Source: an uncultured Bacteroidales bacterium (lineage in GTDB: Bacteria > Bacteroidota > Bacteroidia > Bacteroidales > FEN-979). Taken from it: a stretch of DNA of 64,000 nt. The stretch lies in assembly GCA_903945175.1 (NCBI GenBank), contig CAJAUM010000110.1, forward strand, positions 1 to 64,000, given 5' to 3'. Position numbers and translations under genes: made by a program. Under the pieces are notes generated by a model. That model was not told where the DNA came from. It saw nothing but the letters and a program-made list of their open reading frames with translations, and did no database searches. Positions 27,388 through 35,737 of this stretch are shown here, piece by piece. Every line of letters starts with the position of its first letter. Position 1 is the first letter of the stretch.

Positions 27388-27686
27388 GACTGCTGATCGT
27401 CACTATGTTCGTTCAGCTTGTCATGCTTTTTTTTCTTCCGTTTCGCCATGAATGTTTGCCCAATGGCAAAAGCCTTTGACACGATGGAGGATGTGGAAGA
27501 AAGATCGTTGACCATGGTGGAAACAAGGTTTTTTAAAGTCAGCGCCTGAATAATCTCACGGTAGCCGGCATGAATGTTTTCCTCTGTCTTCGTGATTTCA
27601 AAGCGCAGCCGTTGTTTTTCCACACCAAGGTCATTCAGCGAATGAATTTTCTCGGACTTTACCTTATAACGTTTAGTCGTTTTCAT
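27384..27686 (-). CDS. Small helical protein of unknown function
   Basis: A 100-residue protein rich in Lys, Glu and Leu with predicted helices, a coiled-coil-like segment (residues ~18-50) and a hydrophobic patch at ~52-75. It ends in a very basic KRKKKK stretch and a polar tail. No signal peptide. It overlaps the preceding holin-like gene by 14 bp and the following cutC by 3 bp, so it is translated as part of this group. Bacteroidota commonly encode such a protein with a YtxH and a holin-like protein; its role is unknown, possibly at the membrane or envelope. Confidence 0.6.
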   Translation of the reverse strand: MKTTKRYKVKSEKIHSLNDLGVEKQRLRFEITKTEENIHAGYREIIQALTLKNLVSTMVNDLSSTSSIVSKAFAIGQTFMAKRKKKKHDKLNEHSDDQQS

Positions 27687-28038
27687 CTTTCTCCTCCATC
27701 AGAATTTTAGTAAGATGTGAAACCAATGGATTGATAAACAACTGGTGGCGGCGGAAATAGATAAACAAGCCAAATAAAACATAGAACACAGTGACAATGA
27801 GGGCACCGGCCCATGAAGGGCCGATCATGTCTCCAAACCAGAATACAAAGAAAATGGAGAGAAACAATAAAAGAAACATCGCCAGGATAAAGAAGATGAC
27901 AGCAATCAGAAAAAATGCAGCCAACCTGGCAATCTTTTCAGTGAGGATCAGTTTTGCAAGGTCGATGCGCAGATTCACATAATCCTTGACATTCTCTGTA
28001 AGCAAGGAAACATTGTCAGAAATTTTTCCCGGTGCCAT
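27673..28038 (-). CDS. Holin-superfamily-like membrane protein
   Basis: A 121-residue protein with two strongly hydrophobic helices about residues 35-60 and 67-95 and charged ends, matching the phage holin 3.6 / YqjE-like family. These are not phage genes in most bacteria; they occur with YtxH-type proteins in a stress- or envelope-linked cluster. Its ATG overlaps the YtxH stop codon (TAATG). Function unknown. Confidence 0.75.
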   Translation of the reverse strand: MAPGKISDNVSLLTENVKDYVNLRIDLAKLILTEKIARLAAFFLIAVIFFILAMFLLLFLSIFFVFWFGDMIGPSWAGALIVTVFYVLFGLFIYFRRHQLFINPLVSHLTKILMEEKDEND

Positions 28039-28295
28039 TAGTTCTCCTCCTCCTCTTCAGCATTGTTTGCATCGACAGCGTCCGCCTTTTTTTCGGCTGT
28101 TGAAAAGGCCGATTTGAAGGCATTCAGTTTCTCTGAAAGATCATCCTGCATGAGATCGGCGATACCCATGATCCTTTTTTTCAGTCGTTTACGGGTTTTT
28201 GAGCCCTTTGCCGGAGCAACGAGCATCCCTATTCCGATACCAGCCGCAAGCCCTACCGCAGCGGCCAGCAATAATTTCGAACCTGTTTTTGCCAT
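28038..28295 (-). CDS. YtxH-domain protein
   Basis: An 85-residue protein: a glycine-rich membrane helix at residues ~7-28 (GLAAGIGIGMLVAP), the AKGSKTRKRLKKRI basic motif that defines YtxH, then a helical tail ending in DANNAEEEEEN. YtxH proteins are general-stress associated in Bacillus; the molecular role is unknown. First of the overlapping four-gene group that ends in cutC. Confidence 0.85.
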   Translation of the reverse strand: MAKTGSKLLLAAAVGLAAGIGIGMLVAPAKGSKTRKRLKKRIMGIADLMQDDLSEKLNAFKSAFSTAEKKADAVDANNAEEEEEN

Positions 28296-28331
28296 TTTGG
28301 AGATCTTTTGAAGATAATTAATAAGGTAAAG

Positions 28332-29435
28332 TTAACTCTTTTCTGATATATGACGAATGATCCTGAAATTACTCAGGAATTCATGAGCGACTATTTTTAT
28401 AAAGCCATAGGCAGGAACAGCCACGATCATCCCCAAAATTCCACCGAAGCTGGCCGCGGCAATCACTACAAGGAAAATCTCAACAGGATGGGCCTTCACG
28501 CTCTTTCCCTGGATTAATGGAGCAAATACATTGTTGTCAATGGTTTGAACAACAAACATGGCCAGAACAATCTTGATCGCCATGGGCATGATCAAGGCGA
28601 AATCTCCGGTACTGATAACCCCTGTCACTCCAAGTATTACGCCCATGATCATGGAGATAATCCCTCCAAGGTAGGGCACTATGATGATGATGCCGGTGAA
28701 AAACCCGATTACAAGCGGGCTTTTAACGCCGACAATATACAGGGCAAGGGAATAGGTAATGATATTGGCGATGATCTGAATGATGAGACCAATGAAATAC
28801 CGCGAAAGTAAATCCCTGCTTTTGGTCATCACGTTTTTTATCTGATCATCATATCTCTCAGGTGTGATAAGCAGAATAAAGCGGGGAAGCATTTTGTTAT
28901 CCTGAAGAAAGAAAAAGGAGAGAAATACAATGGAAAACAGGTTGAAAAAGAAGGTGCCGGTGAAGGAGATGATGGATGAAAGCACATTTGAAAACATGCC
29001 CAGATCGATGATTTTTAAAATGGCTTGTTTGGCAGCCGATTCGATGGTGCTTCCGCGTGGCATAATGCCATACCGCACCAACAGCGATTGAAGCCCTGAA
29101 ATTTCATCGTGGAAATAGGCAACGAGTTGCTTCCCGTCGATGTTACTGATCATGTTTGCTTCATTGACTACAAGTGGGATGAAGAGGCTGAACATTCCAA
29201 AAAAAAGCAGGAGGATAAGCAGCAGGACAATGATGACACTCAATACATGAGGAAAGGCGAAACGGCCGATTTTGATTCTGTCAAAAAATTCCACGAGGGG
29301 AGCACCAACAATGGAGATAACCCCGGCTACAATGATAAAAATGACAATGCTGGCGAAATACCACAGCAGAAAACCAACTGTGGCCGTAATCAGGATCAGG
29401 AAAAAAAGTTTATTCTTCTGATAAAGTTCACGCAT
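28332..29435 (-). CDS. AI-2E family transporter
   Basis: A 367-residue polytopic protein of the AI-2E (UPF0118) family, with about eight hydrophobic helices, LVEFFDRIKIGRFAFP after the first pair, and a central YLGGIISMIMG and QTIDNNVFAPLIQGKSVKAHPVEIF segment that is strongly conserved in this family. Members export autoinducer-2 in E. coli (TqsA), or act as Na+/H+ antiporters or unknown exporters elsewhere. No AI-2 synthase is in the window. It is separated by 36 bp from the YtxH gene. Confidence 0.88.
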   Translation of the reverse strand: MRELYQKNKLFFLILITATVGFLLWYFASIVIFIIVAGVISIVGAPLVEFFDRIKIGRFAFPHVLSVIIVLLLILLLFFGMFSLFIPLVVNEANMISNIDGKQLVAYFHDEISGLQSLLVRYGIMPRGSTIESAAKQAILKIIDLGMFSNVLSSIISFTGTFFFNLFSIVFLSFFFLQDNKMLPRFILLITPERYDDQIKNVMTKSRDLLSRYFIGLIIQIIANIITYSLALYIVGVKSPLVIGFFTGIIIIVPYLGGIISMIMGVILGVTGVISTGDFALIMPMAIKIVLAMFVVQTIDNNVFAPLIQGKSVKAHPVEIFLVVIAAASFGGILGMIVAVPAYGFIKIVAHEFLSNFRIIRHISEKS

Positions 29436-29479
29436 GGATGGGGTTTTTTTTACAAACCTACGTGTTTTTTTTTACAGGA

Positions 29480-30346
29480 TCAAGAATTTATCATGCGATC
29501 TGCAATCAGTGCAATCATGACCAAAAGCATAAAGAGGTTAGCTGATATGAAAATAAGCCGGAAACGCAGCGAAGAGGCCAGGAAAAGCTGGTAGGCAACA
29601 ATCAACAAGGTTAAGATGTTGATCGTCAGCATCCCATATCCAATGGCCGGGTGCTGAACCATTCTGAAAAAAACAAACATGATTGAGGCGCCTGAAGAGG
29701 CAATCAACCAGGTCATCACAATCACTTTAATCCAGATATCTCCAAACAGGTCATTGAGAACCGGGAATCCGGCCTTTCGGTACTCTTGGCCATATTTCAG
29801 GGTCAGCATCCAGAAATGCGGCATCTGCCAGATGAAGATAAAGAAAACAAGGAACAAAACCTGCGGCGCCAACAGATCTCCATCCATGGCGCTCCAACCC
29901 ATCAGGATGGGTATTGCACCGGTGAGTGCCCCGGGAACAACAGCAAATGCGGTTTTTCTCTTGAGCCAGGTGTACAGCCCATTGTACCAAATCAGGTTGA
30001 TGACCCCGAGGGAAAGACAGACCCAGTTTGACTCGTACATCAGGATGACCAAACCTCCGGCGATTCCGATCAGGGCGATGCGCAATCCTTCAGCAGGGCT
30101 GATCCTGCGGGATGGAATCGGACGCCGGCGCGTACGTGCCATAAGTTCATCGTATGGCCACTCCTGGTATTGATTGAAAGCCGATGCCCCGGAGGCAAGG
30201 AGAAAAATGCCGGCAACAGGCCAGAGCATGGCTGCAGATAGTTCCCCCGAAGCCAAAACCATGGCAGTAAAGGCTGAAAATGTGACCGCCAGCGACACCG
30301 GAAATCGTGTCAGGGTAAGGATATCTCTGAAGCTCGAGGTGTGCAA
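29480..30346 (-). CDS. ctaB: Heme O synthase (protoheme IX farnesyltransferase)
   Basis: A 288-residue UbiA-fold membrane enzyme that attaches a farnesyl chain to heme B, making heme O for terminal oxidases. It has the prenyltransferase motif about residues 57-76 (NQYQEWPYDELMARTRRRP, with the first Asp-rich site changed to Asn/Gln and Glu-Trp-Pro-Tyr-Asp), about nine membrane helices, and a second region near PVLNDLFGD. It is the last gene of the oxidase operon, as expected for an assembly enzyme of the A-type caa3 oxidase. Confidence 0.93.
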   Translation of the reverse strand: MHTSSFRDILTLTRFPVSLAVTFSAFTAMVLASGELSAAMLWPVAGIFLLASGASAFNQYQEWPYDELMARTRRRPIPSRRISPAEGLRIALIGIAGGLVILMYESNWVCLSLGVINLIWYNGLYTWLKRKTAFAVVPGALTGAIPILMGWSAMDGDLLAPQVLFLVFFIFIWQMPHFWMLTLKYGQEYRKAGFPVLNDLFGDIWIKVIVMTWLIASSGASIMFVFFRMVQHPAIGYGMLTINILTLLIVAYQLFLASSLRFRLIFISANLFMLLVMIALIADRMINS

Positions 30347-30380
30347 TGCGTTTGGTTTTAGTCGCTGCTTGGCTGATTAA

Positions 30381-31286
30381 CTATTTAATGCTTTTCAAAT
30401 AATCAGTGATTTTGGTGATTTCATCTTCGGTAACAATGCCTTTGTAAGTCTTCATGATGCCTTTCTGAAAACCAATAACCAGGTCTTTATCAGGATCATA
30501 AACGGATGTTTTGATATAGGCATCATCGACGGTAACCGTACGCTCAGATCCATTGGTGATGACGCGCTCTGTTTTTCCATACAATCCCTTGAATGAGGTG
30601 CTTACAATTTTCGATCCATCAATGGAATGGCACCCTGTACATGCATTTTTCTTTAGAATGGTAAGGCCTTCCGGCTCATTCGTTTTTTCTGGCAACGCTT
30701 TCAGCCATGCCTGGTATTCCGCTTCAGGTACAACTTTGGCCTTGGCTTCCATGTAGGAGTGGCGCAGTCCGCAGTAAACCGTGCATAGGATGTCGTACTC
30801 GCCGGGTTGCTGGGCGATAAACCACATGTAATTATTTTTTCCGGGAACCACATCCTCCTTGATACGGAAAGCAGGAATATATAAACTGTGAATAACGTCG
30901 TCGGAGTGCAGGTTCAGTTTAACAGCCTTGTTAAGTGGAACGACCAGGTCAGCCGATTGTTTTCCCCCCTCATATTCGAAAGTCCATACCCACATTTTGC
31001 CTATAACTGTGATGGGAATGGCATCTTTGGGAACAATGCGCATCGGGCTGAAGGCCACATATCCATAGTAAAACATGAGAAGTACCAGGATCAGCGGAAT
31101 GGTAATCCAGGTGATTTCCAGAATATTGTTGTCTTTTATCTGAATGGCCCGGGGATGGCGCTTCCGGTTATATCGGAAAACAAAATAGAGCATGACGGTT
31201 GTAATCCCCACCAGGAAAAACAAGCTGATTCCGAAAATGATCTTAAAGGCCAGATCAACACCTTCAACAAAATTTGAAGCACCCAT
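30381..31286 (-). CDS. coxB: Cytochrome c oxidase subunit II fused to cytochrome c
   Basis: A 301-residue subunit II: two N-terminal membrane helices (~12-36 and 56-78), then a cupredoxin domain with CuA ligands His133, Cys168, Cys172, His176 and Met179 (CTVYCGLRHSYM). It is followed by a cytochrome c domain (heme motif CTGCH at 216-220, Met278 as likely distal ligand). This makes the enzyme caa3 type: it can accept electrons directly from another c-type heme. Subunit II is encoded downstream of subunits I, III and IV, the reverse of the usual order. The gap between it and subunit IV is a heptamer array. Confidence 0.95.
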   Translation of the reverse strand: MGASNFVEGVDLAFKIIFGISLFFLVGITTVMLYFVFRYNRKRHPRAIQIKDNNILEITWITIPLILVLLMFYYGYVAFSPMRIVPKDAIPITVIGKMWVWTFEYEGGKQSADLVVPLNKAVKLNLHSDDVIHSLYIPAFRIKEDVVPGKNNYMWFIAQQPGEYDILCTVYCGLRHSYMEAKAKVVPEAEYQAWLKALPEKTNEPEGLTILKKNACTGCHSIDGSKIVSTSFKGLYGKTERVITNGSERTVTVDDAYIKTSVYDPDKDLVIGFQKGIMKTYKGIVTEDEITKITDYLKSIK

Positions 31287-31362
31287 ATGTTTGATTTACG
31301 ATTTACGATTTTTCTTTTTTTGCCACGCGTCACGTGTCACGCGTCACACGTCACGTCTTTTG
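31287..31362 (-). repeat. Heptamer array between subunit IV and subunit II genes
   Basis: Ten 7-bp units in one register from the base adjoining the subunit II start codon to 31356, then 6 bp to the subunit IV stop codon. In the gene direction the order is four GC-rich (A/G)CGTGAC-like units and a GCGTGGC, then an A-rich stretch, then CGTAAAT twice next to the start codon. Confidence 0.93.
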
Positions 31363-31647
31363 TTACCTGAATAAATAATCCGACAAAGTGAACGCAATGA
31401 CCAGAACATAAATAAATAACACCATGAATACGAATACGCGAAACAGCGACGATTCGAACTTCAGATGCATAAAATAGGTAAGCACAATATACGCCTTTAC
31501 TGTGGCGATCAATAAAGCGACTGCCACCGTGAGAGCTGATAAATCGATCCAGGTCGCCGTGATTGTAATAAAGGTTAATCCCAAAAGGGTGATCAAAACC
31601 CAGGCGAGGGTGCGGTAAGGAGTTATATGAACTGTTTCGGGATGCAT
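31363..31647 (-). CDS. Cytochrome c oxidase subunit IV
   Basis: A 94-residue membrane protein with three hydrophobic helices (~12-30, 36-58, 68-90) and the sequence AYIVLTYFMHLKFE, the mark of the small prokaryotic subunit IV of caa3/aa3 oxidases (CtaF/CoxD type). It sits between subunit III and subunit II. Flanked on both sides by heptamer arrays. Confidence 0.88.
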   Translation of the reverse strand: MHPETVHITPYRTLAWVLITLLGLTFITITATWIDLSALTVAVALLIATVKAYIVLTYFMHLKFESSLFRVFVFMVLFIYVLVIAFTLSDYLFR

Positions 31648-31756
31648 ATTTTAAAATTTACGATTTACGATTTACGATTTACGATTTTGTTTTGTTACGC
31701 GTCACGCGTTACCTGTCACGTTTTTTCAGTCACGCGTCACCTGTCACGTTTTTTTG
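31648..31756 (-). repeat. Heptamer array between subunit III and subunit IV genes
   Basis: 109 bp (about fifteen and a half units) fill the entire gap between the subunit III stop codon and the subunit IV start codon in one 7-bp register. In the gene direction: GACGCGT/GACAGGT/GACTGAA-like units first, then GTAAATC x3 and two A-rich units directly before the ATG. Confidence 0.95.
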
Positions 31757-32350
31757 TCACGTAATAAGATACAACAATGGAAACAGATAGATCCAGATCA
31801 GGTCAACGAGATGCCAATAGAGACCTCCATTTTCAAGAAGTACATAACGATCTTTGTTGATGGATCCATTTTGAACCTTTATGATGGCAATGGTCAGAAT
31901 GATCCCGCCAACCACGAGGTGAAACATGTGTAATCCGGTCATGAAATAATACAGACTGAAGAACATCACCTGCCCGTGACTCAGTGTGAGCATCAGCGCT
32001 GAACCTGGATAGAGCCCGATGTGAATTTTATGACCCCATTCAAAATATTTATTGACCATAAATATGGCGGCGCAAAGCAGGGTGATAAGCAATAAAATCA
32101 CAGCAAGCTTCTTATTTCCCTTCTGCACCGCACTGATCGACATGGCCACCGTCGCGCTGCTGACCAGCAGAACAACGGTGTTTATGGCGCCAATAAAGGC
32201 ATTCAGGTGGTGGGCTGCCTGGTGAAATTCAGTAGAGTAACTGCTGCGCATGATTGCATAAACCAAGAATAATCCGCCAAAGAGGAGTATTTCAGTAAAA
32301 ATAAAGATCCACATGCCCAATTTTGAACCAATGTCATCGCGATGTTCCAT
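31757..32350 (-). CDS. ctaE: Cytochrome c oxidase subunit III
   Basis: A 197-residue subunit III with five membrane helices: the short five-helix form found in caa3 oxidases, not the seven-helix mitochondrial type. Signatures are KLGMWIFIFTEILLFGG at the N-terminus, GHKIHIGLYPGSALMLTLSHGQVMFFSLYYFMTGLHMFHLVVGG in parts about residues 104-147, and GLYWHLVDLIWIYLFPLLYL at the C-terminus. Part of the oxidase operon. A heptamer array precedes the start codon. Confidence 0.95.
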   Translation of the reverse strand: MEHRDDIGSKLGMWIFIFTEILLFGGLFLVYAIMRSSYSTEFHQAAHHLNAFIGAINTVVLLVSSATVAMSISAVQKGNKKLAVILLLITLLCAAIFMVNKYFEWGHKIHIGLYPGSALMLTLSHGQVMFFSLYYFMTGLHMFHLVVGGIILTIAIIKVQNGSINKDRYVLLENGGLYWHLVDLIWIYLFPLLYLIT

Positions 32351-32418
32351 ATTTCGATTTTCGATTTATTGTTATCCTCAGTTTTTCACCTGTTCACTCG
32401 TCATTCGTCACTCGTCAC
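32351..32418 (-). repeat. Heptamer array between subunit I and subunit III genes
   Basis: 68 bp filling the whole gap from the subunit I stop codon to the subunit III start codon: nearly ten 7-bp units in register. In the gene direction GAGTGAC/GAATGAC/GAGTGAA units come first and A-rich TCGAAAA and TCGAAAT units lie next to the ATG. Confidence 0.9.
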
Positions 32419-34029
32419 TTACTTATAATCATACGGCTGCTCATTCTCCGCCATCTCCGGCATTACTTCGAAGTTCTCCACAGGCGGAGGAGAGGGAATG
32501 CGCCACTCAAAAGTTCGGCCACCCCAGGGGTTGTCGGGTGCAGGGGCCCCTTTTTTACTGAAGAGGGTGATCAACATGATGATGAATCCGATGACAAGCA
32601 ATAAACCGCCAAAGAACGAGAGTTGATGACCCAGGGTAAACTGTGGGAGATAATCAAAGTAACGGCGCGGCATACCCATCATCCCGATAATAAATTGAGG
32701 GAAATAGAGCAGGTTGAAGCCGGTAAAGAGGAAAACGAAGGACCAGTTGGCCATTTTAAAATTATACATCCGGCCGTACATCTTTGGATACCAGTAAAAG
32801 ATGGCTGCAAAAAAGGCAAATCCGACTCCGCCAAAAACGATGTAATGGAAATGGGCTACGACGTATGCTGTGTCGTGAACGTGAATGTTGGTGGCAAGAG
32901 CGCCAAGAGATAAACCGGTCATCCCTCCGATCATAAACAGGAAGATAAAACCAAGGGCAAAGAGGAAGGGTGGCTTTAACGAGATGGACCCCTTATACAT
33001 GGTGGTAACCCAATTGAAAACCTTGATGGCGCTTGGAACGGCAACCAGGAAGGTGAGCAGTGAAAAGACCCAGCGGGCCGTGGTGCTCATGCCGGAGGTA
33101 TACATGTGGTGTGCCCAAACGAAATACCCCACCAGGGCAATGGCAAGGCTGGATATGGCAATGGCTTTGTACCCAAATATCTTCTTTTGTGAAAAGGTGG
33201 GTATAATTTCCGTGATCACGCCCATGGCTGGCAATATCATAATATAAACGGCAGGATGGGAGTATATCCAGAACAAATGCTGGTAAAGAACCGGGTCGCC
33301 ACCCAGGGAGGGGTCGAAAAATCCGATTCTCAGCCACCGTTCGGCAATGATCATCAGCAGTGTAATCCCAACAATCGGGGTAGCCAGAACCTGGATCCAG
33401 GCTGTGGCGTAAAGCGACCATGGAAAAAGTGGCATTTTGAAAAATGTCATTCCCGGCGCACGCATGCGGTGCATGGTGACAATGAAGTTCAACCCGGTGA
33501 GTATGGAGGAAAAGCCGAGGACAAAGGCTCCGAAAACGGCGGCCACCACATTGGTATGGGTTTGTATGCTGTAGGGGGCATAAAACGTCCATCCTGTGTC
33601 AGGTGGGCCGTTCCCCATGAATTGTGAAGCGAGGGCAATGGCAGCGCCAATCACATATAAATAAAATGAAAACAAATTTAACCGCGGAAAGGCCACATCC
33701 CTGGCACCAATCATGATGGGCATCGAAAAGTTTCCGAATACCGCAGCCAGCCCGGGAATTACCACGGTAAAAATCATAATGATGCCGTGTATGGTGAATA
33801 TTCCGTTGTATGCCTGGGGGCCGTAGAATTGCTGGCCCGGCCAGAACAGTTCTATGCGCATCACCATACCGAGGATGACCCCAACGGCAAAGAACACCAT
33901 CATGGCATACATGTACATCAGCCCGATCCGCTTGTGGTCGGTCGATGTAAGCCAGGCCATCAGGCCTTTATACTTGCCGGTATCAACAAGGTAACTTGGC
34001 TCAGGGTGGTGCGTCTTTTCTTCTGTCAT
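32419..34029 (-). CDS. ctaD: Cytochrome c oxidase subunit I (A2-type)
   Basis: 536 residues from the ATG at 34029; a longer reading would need an implausible start inside the upstream gene. Twelve membrane helices carry the heme ligands (HGIIMIF region and HFHY, His393/His395), the CuB ligands His258 (YSHPAVY, with cross-linked Tyr262), and His307/His308. The YSHPxV motif in place of HPEV marks an A2-type heme-copper oxidase, as in Rhodothermus and Thermus caa3 enzymes: a Tyr-Ser pair takes the place of the D-channel glutamate. The enzyme reduces O2 to water and pumps protons. Confidence 0.97.
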   Translation of the reverse strand: MTEEKTHHPEPSYLVDTGKYKGLMAWLTSTDHKRIGLMYMYAMMVFFAVGVILGMVMRIELFWPGQQFYGPQAYNGIFTIHGIIMIFTVVIPGLAAVFGNFSMPIMIGARDVAFPRLNLFSFYLYVIGAAIALASQFMGNGPPDTGWTFYAPYSIQTHTNVVAAVFGAFVLGFSSILTGLNFIVTMHRMRAPGMTFFKMPLFPWSLYATAWIQVLATPIVGITLLMIIAERWLRIGFFDPSLGGDPVLYQHLFWIYSHPAVYIMILPAMGVITEIIPTFSQKKIFGYKAIAISSLAIALVGYFVWAHHMYTSGMSTTARWVFSLLTFLVAVPSAIKVFNWVTTMYKGSISLKPPFLFALGFIFLFMIGGMTGLSLGALATNIHVHDTAYVVAHFHYIVFGGVGFAFFAAIFYWYPKMYGRMYNFKMANWSFVFLFTGFNLLYFPQFIIGMMGMPRRYFDYLPQFTLGHQLSFFGGLLLVIGFIIMLITLFSKKGAPAPDNPWGGRTFEWRIPSPPPVENFEVMPEMAENEQPYDYK

Positions 34030-34039
34030 GGTATGAATT

Positions 34040-35716
34040 TTATATTTTCGATTTCTTTCGGGATGACTTGACAATGAGGATGATAAATAACAAAACTGCA
34101 AAGAAGATAATGATGGTTGCCGTGATTTTTGTTACCTGCAGCGTGTACTTCCGTCCCTCCGGGTCATAACTGAAACAATATTCGAGAACCCGGTTTATGG
34201 TAGGCCTTGACTGGCCTTTCTGTGCTTCAACGACGGCCATTTTTACATCAAACGGGAGGTAGGAAGTCCCGTACAAATAACGCGTTACCTTACCCTGAGG
34301 GCTGAGAACAATGATACATGCCGGATGCATGAAGCCATTTCCAGATTTGGTAAAATTATATCCAACCGCATTCGTAAGTGAATAAATATTGGCGCTGTCG
34401 CCCGTAAAGTACATCCAGTGAGCCGACCGTGGCTTACTATGCGGTCGTAAATAGTTTTTTTTCTTTTCAACAGAACCTTCGGGCGTGTCATTAGGGTCAA
34501 AACTCACGGTCATTACCTGGTAATCTTTGCCTAGTTCCAGTCCCATTTTTTCTATGGCATCGGAAACCCCTGATAACAATTCCGGGCAAATTCCGGGGCA
34601 ATTATAAAAAACCAAAGTAAGTATGGTCGGCTTATTGATCAATGAAAGCAACGGAACAGGTTGTCCCTGCTCATTGTTAAATGTGATATTCGCCGGAATG
34701 ATGGTATCGAGGTGTTCAACAATGCCCATCTCCTCCTCAATGCCTTCAACCACCTGCGCCGTGGACTGGATTGAACACAAGCCGGAAAAAATCAGTATCA
34801 GCACACCGAAAACAAGTCCTTTGTTTTTCAACTTTCTCATTCTCAGTAAAGAGTAGAGGATGTAAAGAATAAATCCCCATACAATGATGACCGAGAGCGT
34901 AAAGGTAATCAGGATCCACACAGGAGCATTGCCTCTGGTGGACCACCATGCGCGGGTTTCGGTGAGGGAAGGCCTGTCAGTTGGGGCTCCGATGGCGAAA
35001 CTTGCAGTGGCGGGGGTGGTTTTCATCTGGCTTTTCGTGTCATTGACCAGCGCTGAAACTTCAACATATCCCTCCTTGTTTCCTGGAAGATCGGCCGGGA
35101 ATTCGAACAAAACCTGGCCCCTGGCATTGGTGGTTTTTATATCACCCACCTGCATTTTTCCAAAATACCGCTTTACAAAAAGCATCACTTCAACGCCTGC
35201 TGCAAGCCCGGTCTTACCATCTTTTAACTGTTCGCTTGCTGTAACAACAATTTTTTTCATCGGGGTGCTGTAATCCATGGCCAGGGTCACGATCCGGCCG
35301 GTGAATGAAGCCTGTGCCGCGGGGTTGGGCTGGATGTACGACGGATTGAACGAACGGATATATGCAATCAGCCCCCAACGCTCATTATCCGGTAAAATAT
35401 TCCGGAATTCAGGCATGGGGACTTTGCCCGCTGTGATCCGGTAAAATAATTCACCATCGGTTTGCTTCTGTGCTTTTTCCTTGGCCAGATCCCCTGGTGG
35501 CGGCGTGAGTTTAACCCAATTGTCCTTCCCTGGCAGTCCATGGCATGACTGGCAGTTTTTGAGGTAAATCTGCTCTCCCTGTTTTTGCATCTCGGGAGTG
35601 AATTTAAAGGGGGCCACCACCGCTTTTTGTTCGTCGGGAACTACCCATAACTGAGCTGAAATCCTTGTTCCGACGAAAAATATGAAGATGATGATTGCTA
35701 GTTTTTTGAAACGCAT
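34040..35716 (-). CDS. Fusion of membrane cytochrome c and SCO1/SenC copper chaperone
   Basis: A single open frame of 558 residues. Residues 1-21 are a signal peptide. Residues ~38-125 are a class I cytochrome c with CQSCH (55-59) and a likely Met ligand in PMPEFR. Residues ~130-245 are an Ig-like beta domain. A membrane helix lies at ~266-291. Residues ~300-320 are a second signal-like hydrophobic segment (ending STAQ), then an SCO1/SenC domain with CPGIC (Cys373/Cys377) and His464 for copper. A final helix is at ~531-549. SCO proteins deliver copper to the CuA site of subunit II. An internal ATG at 34840 (residue 293) could also start a free SCO protein. The gene lies 10 bp before subunit I. 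Confidence 0.87.
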   Translation of the reverse strand: MRFKKLAIIIFIFFVGTRISAQLWVVPDEQKAVVAPFKFTPEMQKQGEQIYLKNCQSCHGLPGKDNWVKLTPPPGDLAKEKAQKQTDGELFYRITAGKVPMPEFRNILPDNERWGLIAYIRSFNPSYIQPNPAAQASFTGRIVTLAMDYSTPMKKIVVTASEQLKDGKTGLAAGVEVMLFVKRYFGKMQVGDIKTTNARGQVLFEFPADLPGNKEGYVEVSALVNDTKSQMKTTPATASFAIGAPTDRPSLTETRAWWSTRGNAPVWILITFTLSVIIVWGFILYILYSLLRMRKLKNKGLVFGVLILIFSGLCSIQSTAQVVEGIEEEMGIVEHLDTIIPANITFNNEQGQPVPLLSLINKPTILTLVFYNCPGICPELLSGVSDAIEKMGLELGKDYQVMTVSFDPNDTPEGSVEKKKNYLRPHSKPRSAHWMYFTGDSANIYSLTNAVGYNFTKSGNGFMHPACIIVLSPQGKVTRYLYGTSYLPFDVKMAVVEAQKGQSRPTINRVLEYCFSYDPEGRKYTLQVTKITATIIIFFAVLLFIILIVKSSRKKSKI

Positions 35717-35737
35717 AGTTCCTTGATTATTTCAGTG

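Noticed and set aside
27673-28038. Prophage holin
   Set aside because: No other phage genes nearby; the protein is of the chromosomal holin-like family found with YtxH.
31287-32418. Insertion sequence or attachment sites in the oxidase gaps
   Set aside because: No transposase, no terminal inverted repeats; the sequences are simple heptamer arrays.
32885-33627. Open frames antisense to subunit I
   Set aside because: Composition follows the antisense of a membrane protein; no independent signals.
34030-34101. Longer N-terminus for oxidase subunit I
   Set aside because: It would start inside the upstream fusion gene; the family start is the ATG at 34029.
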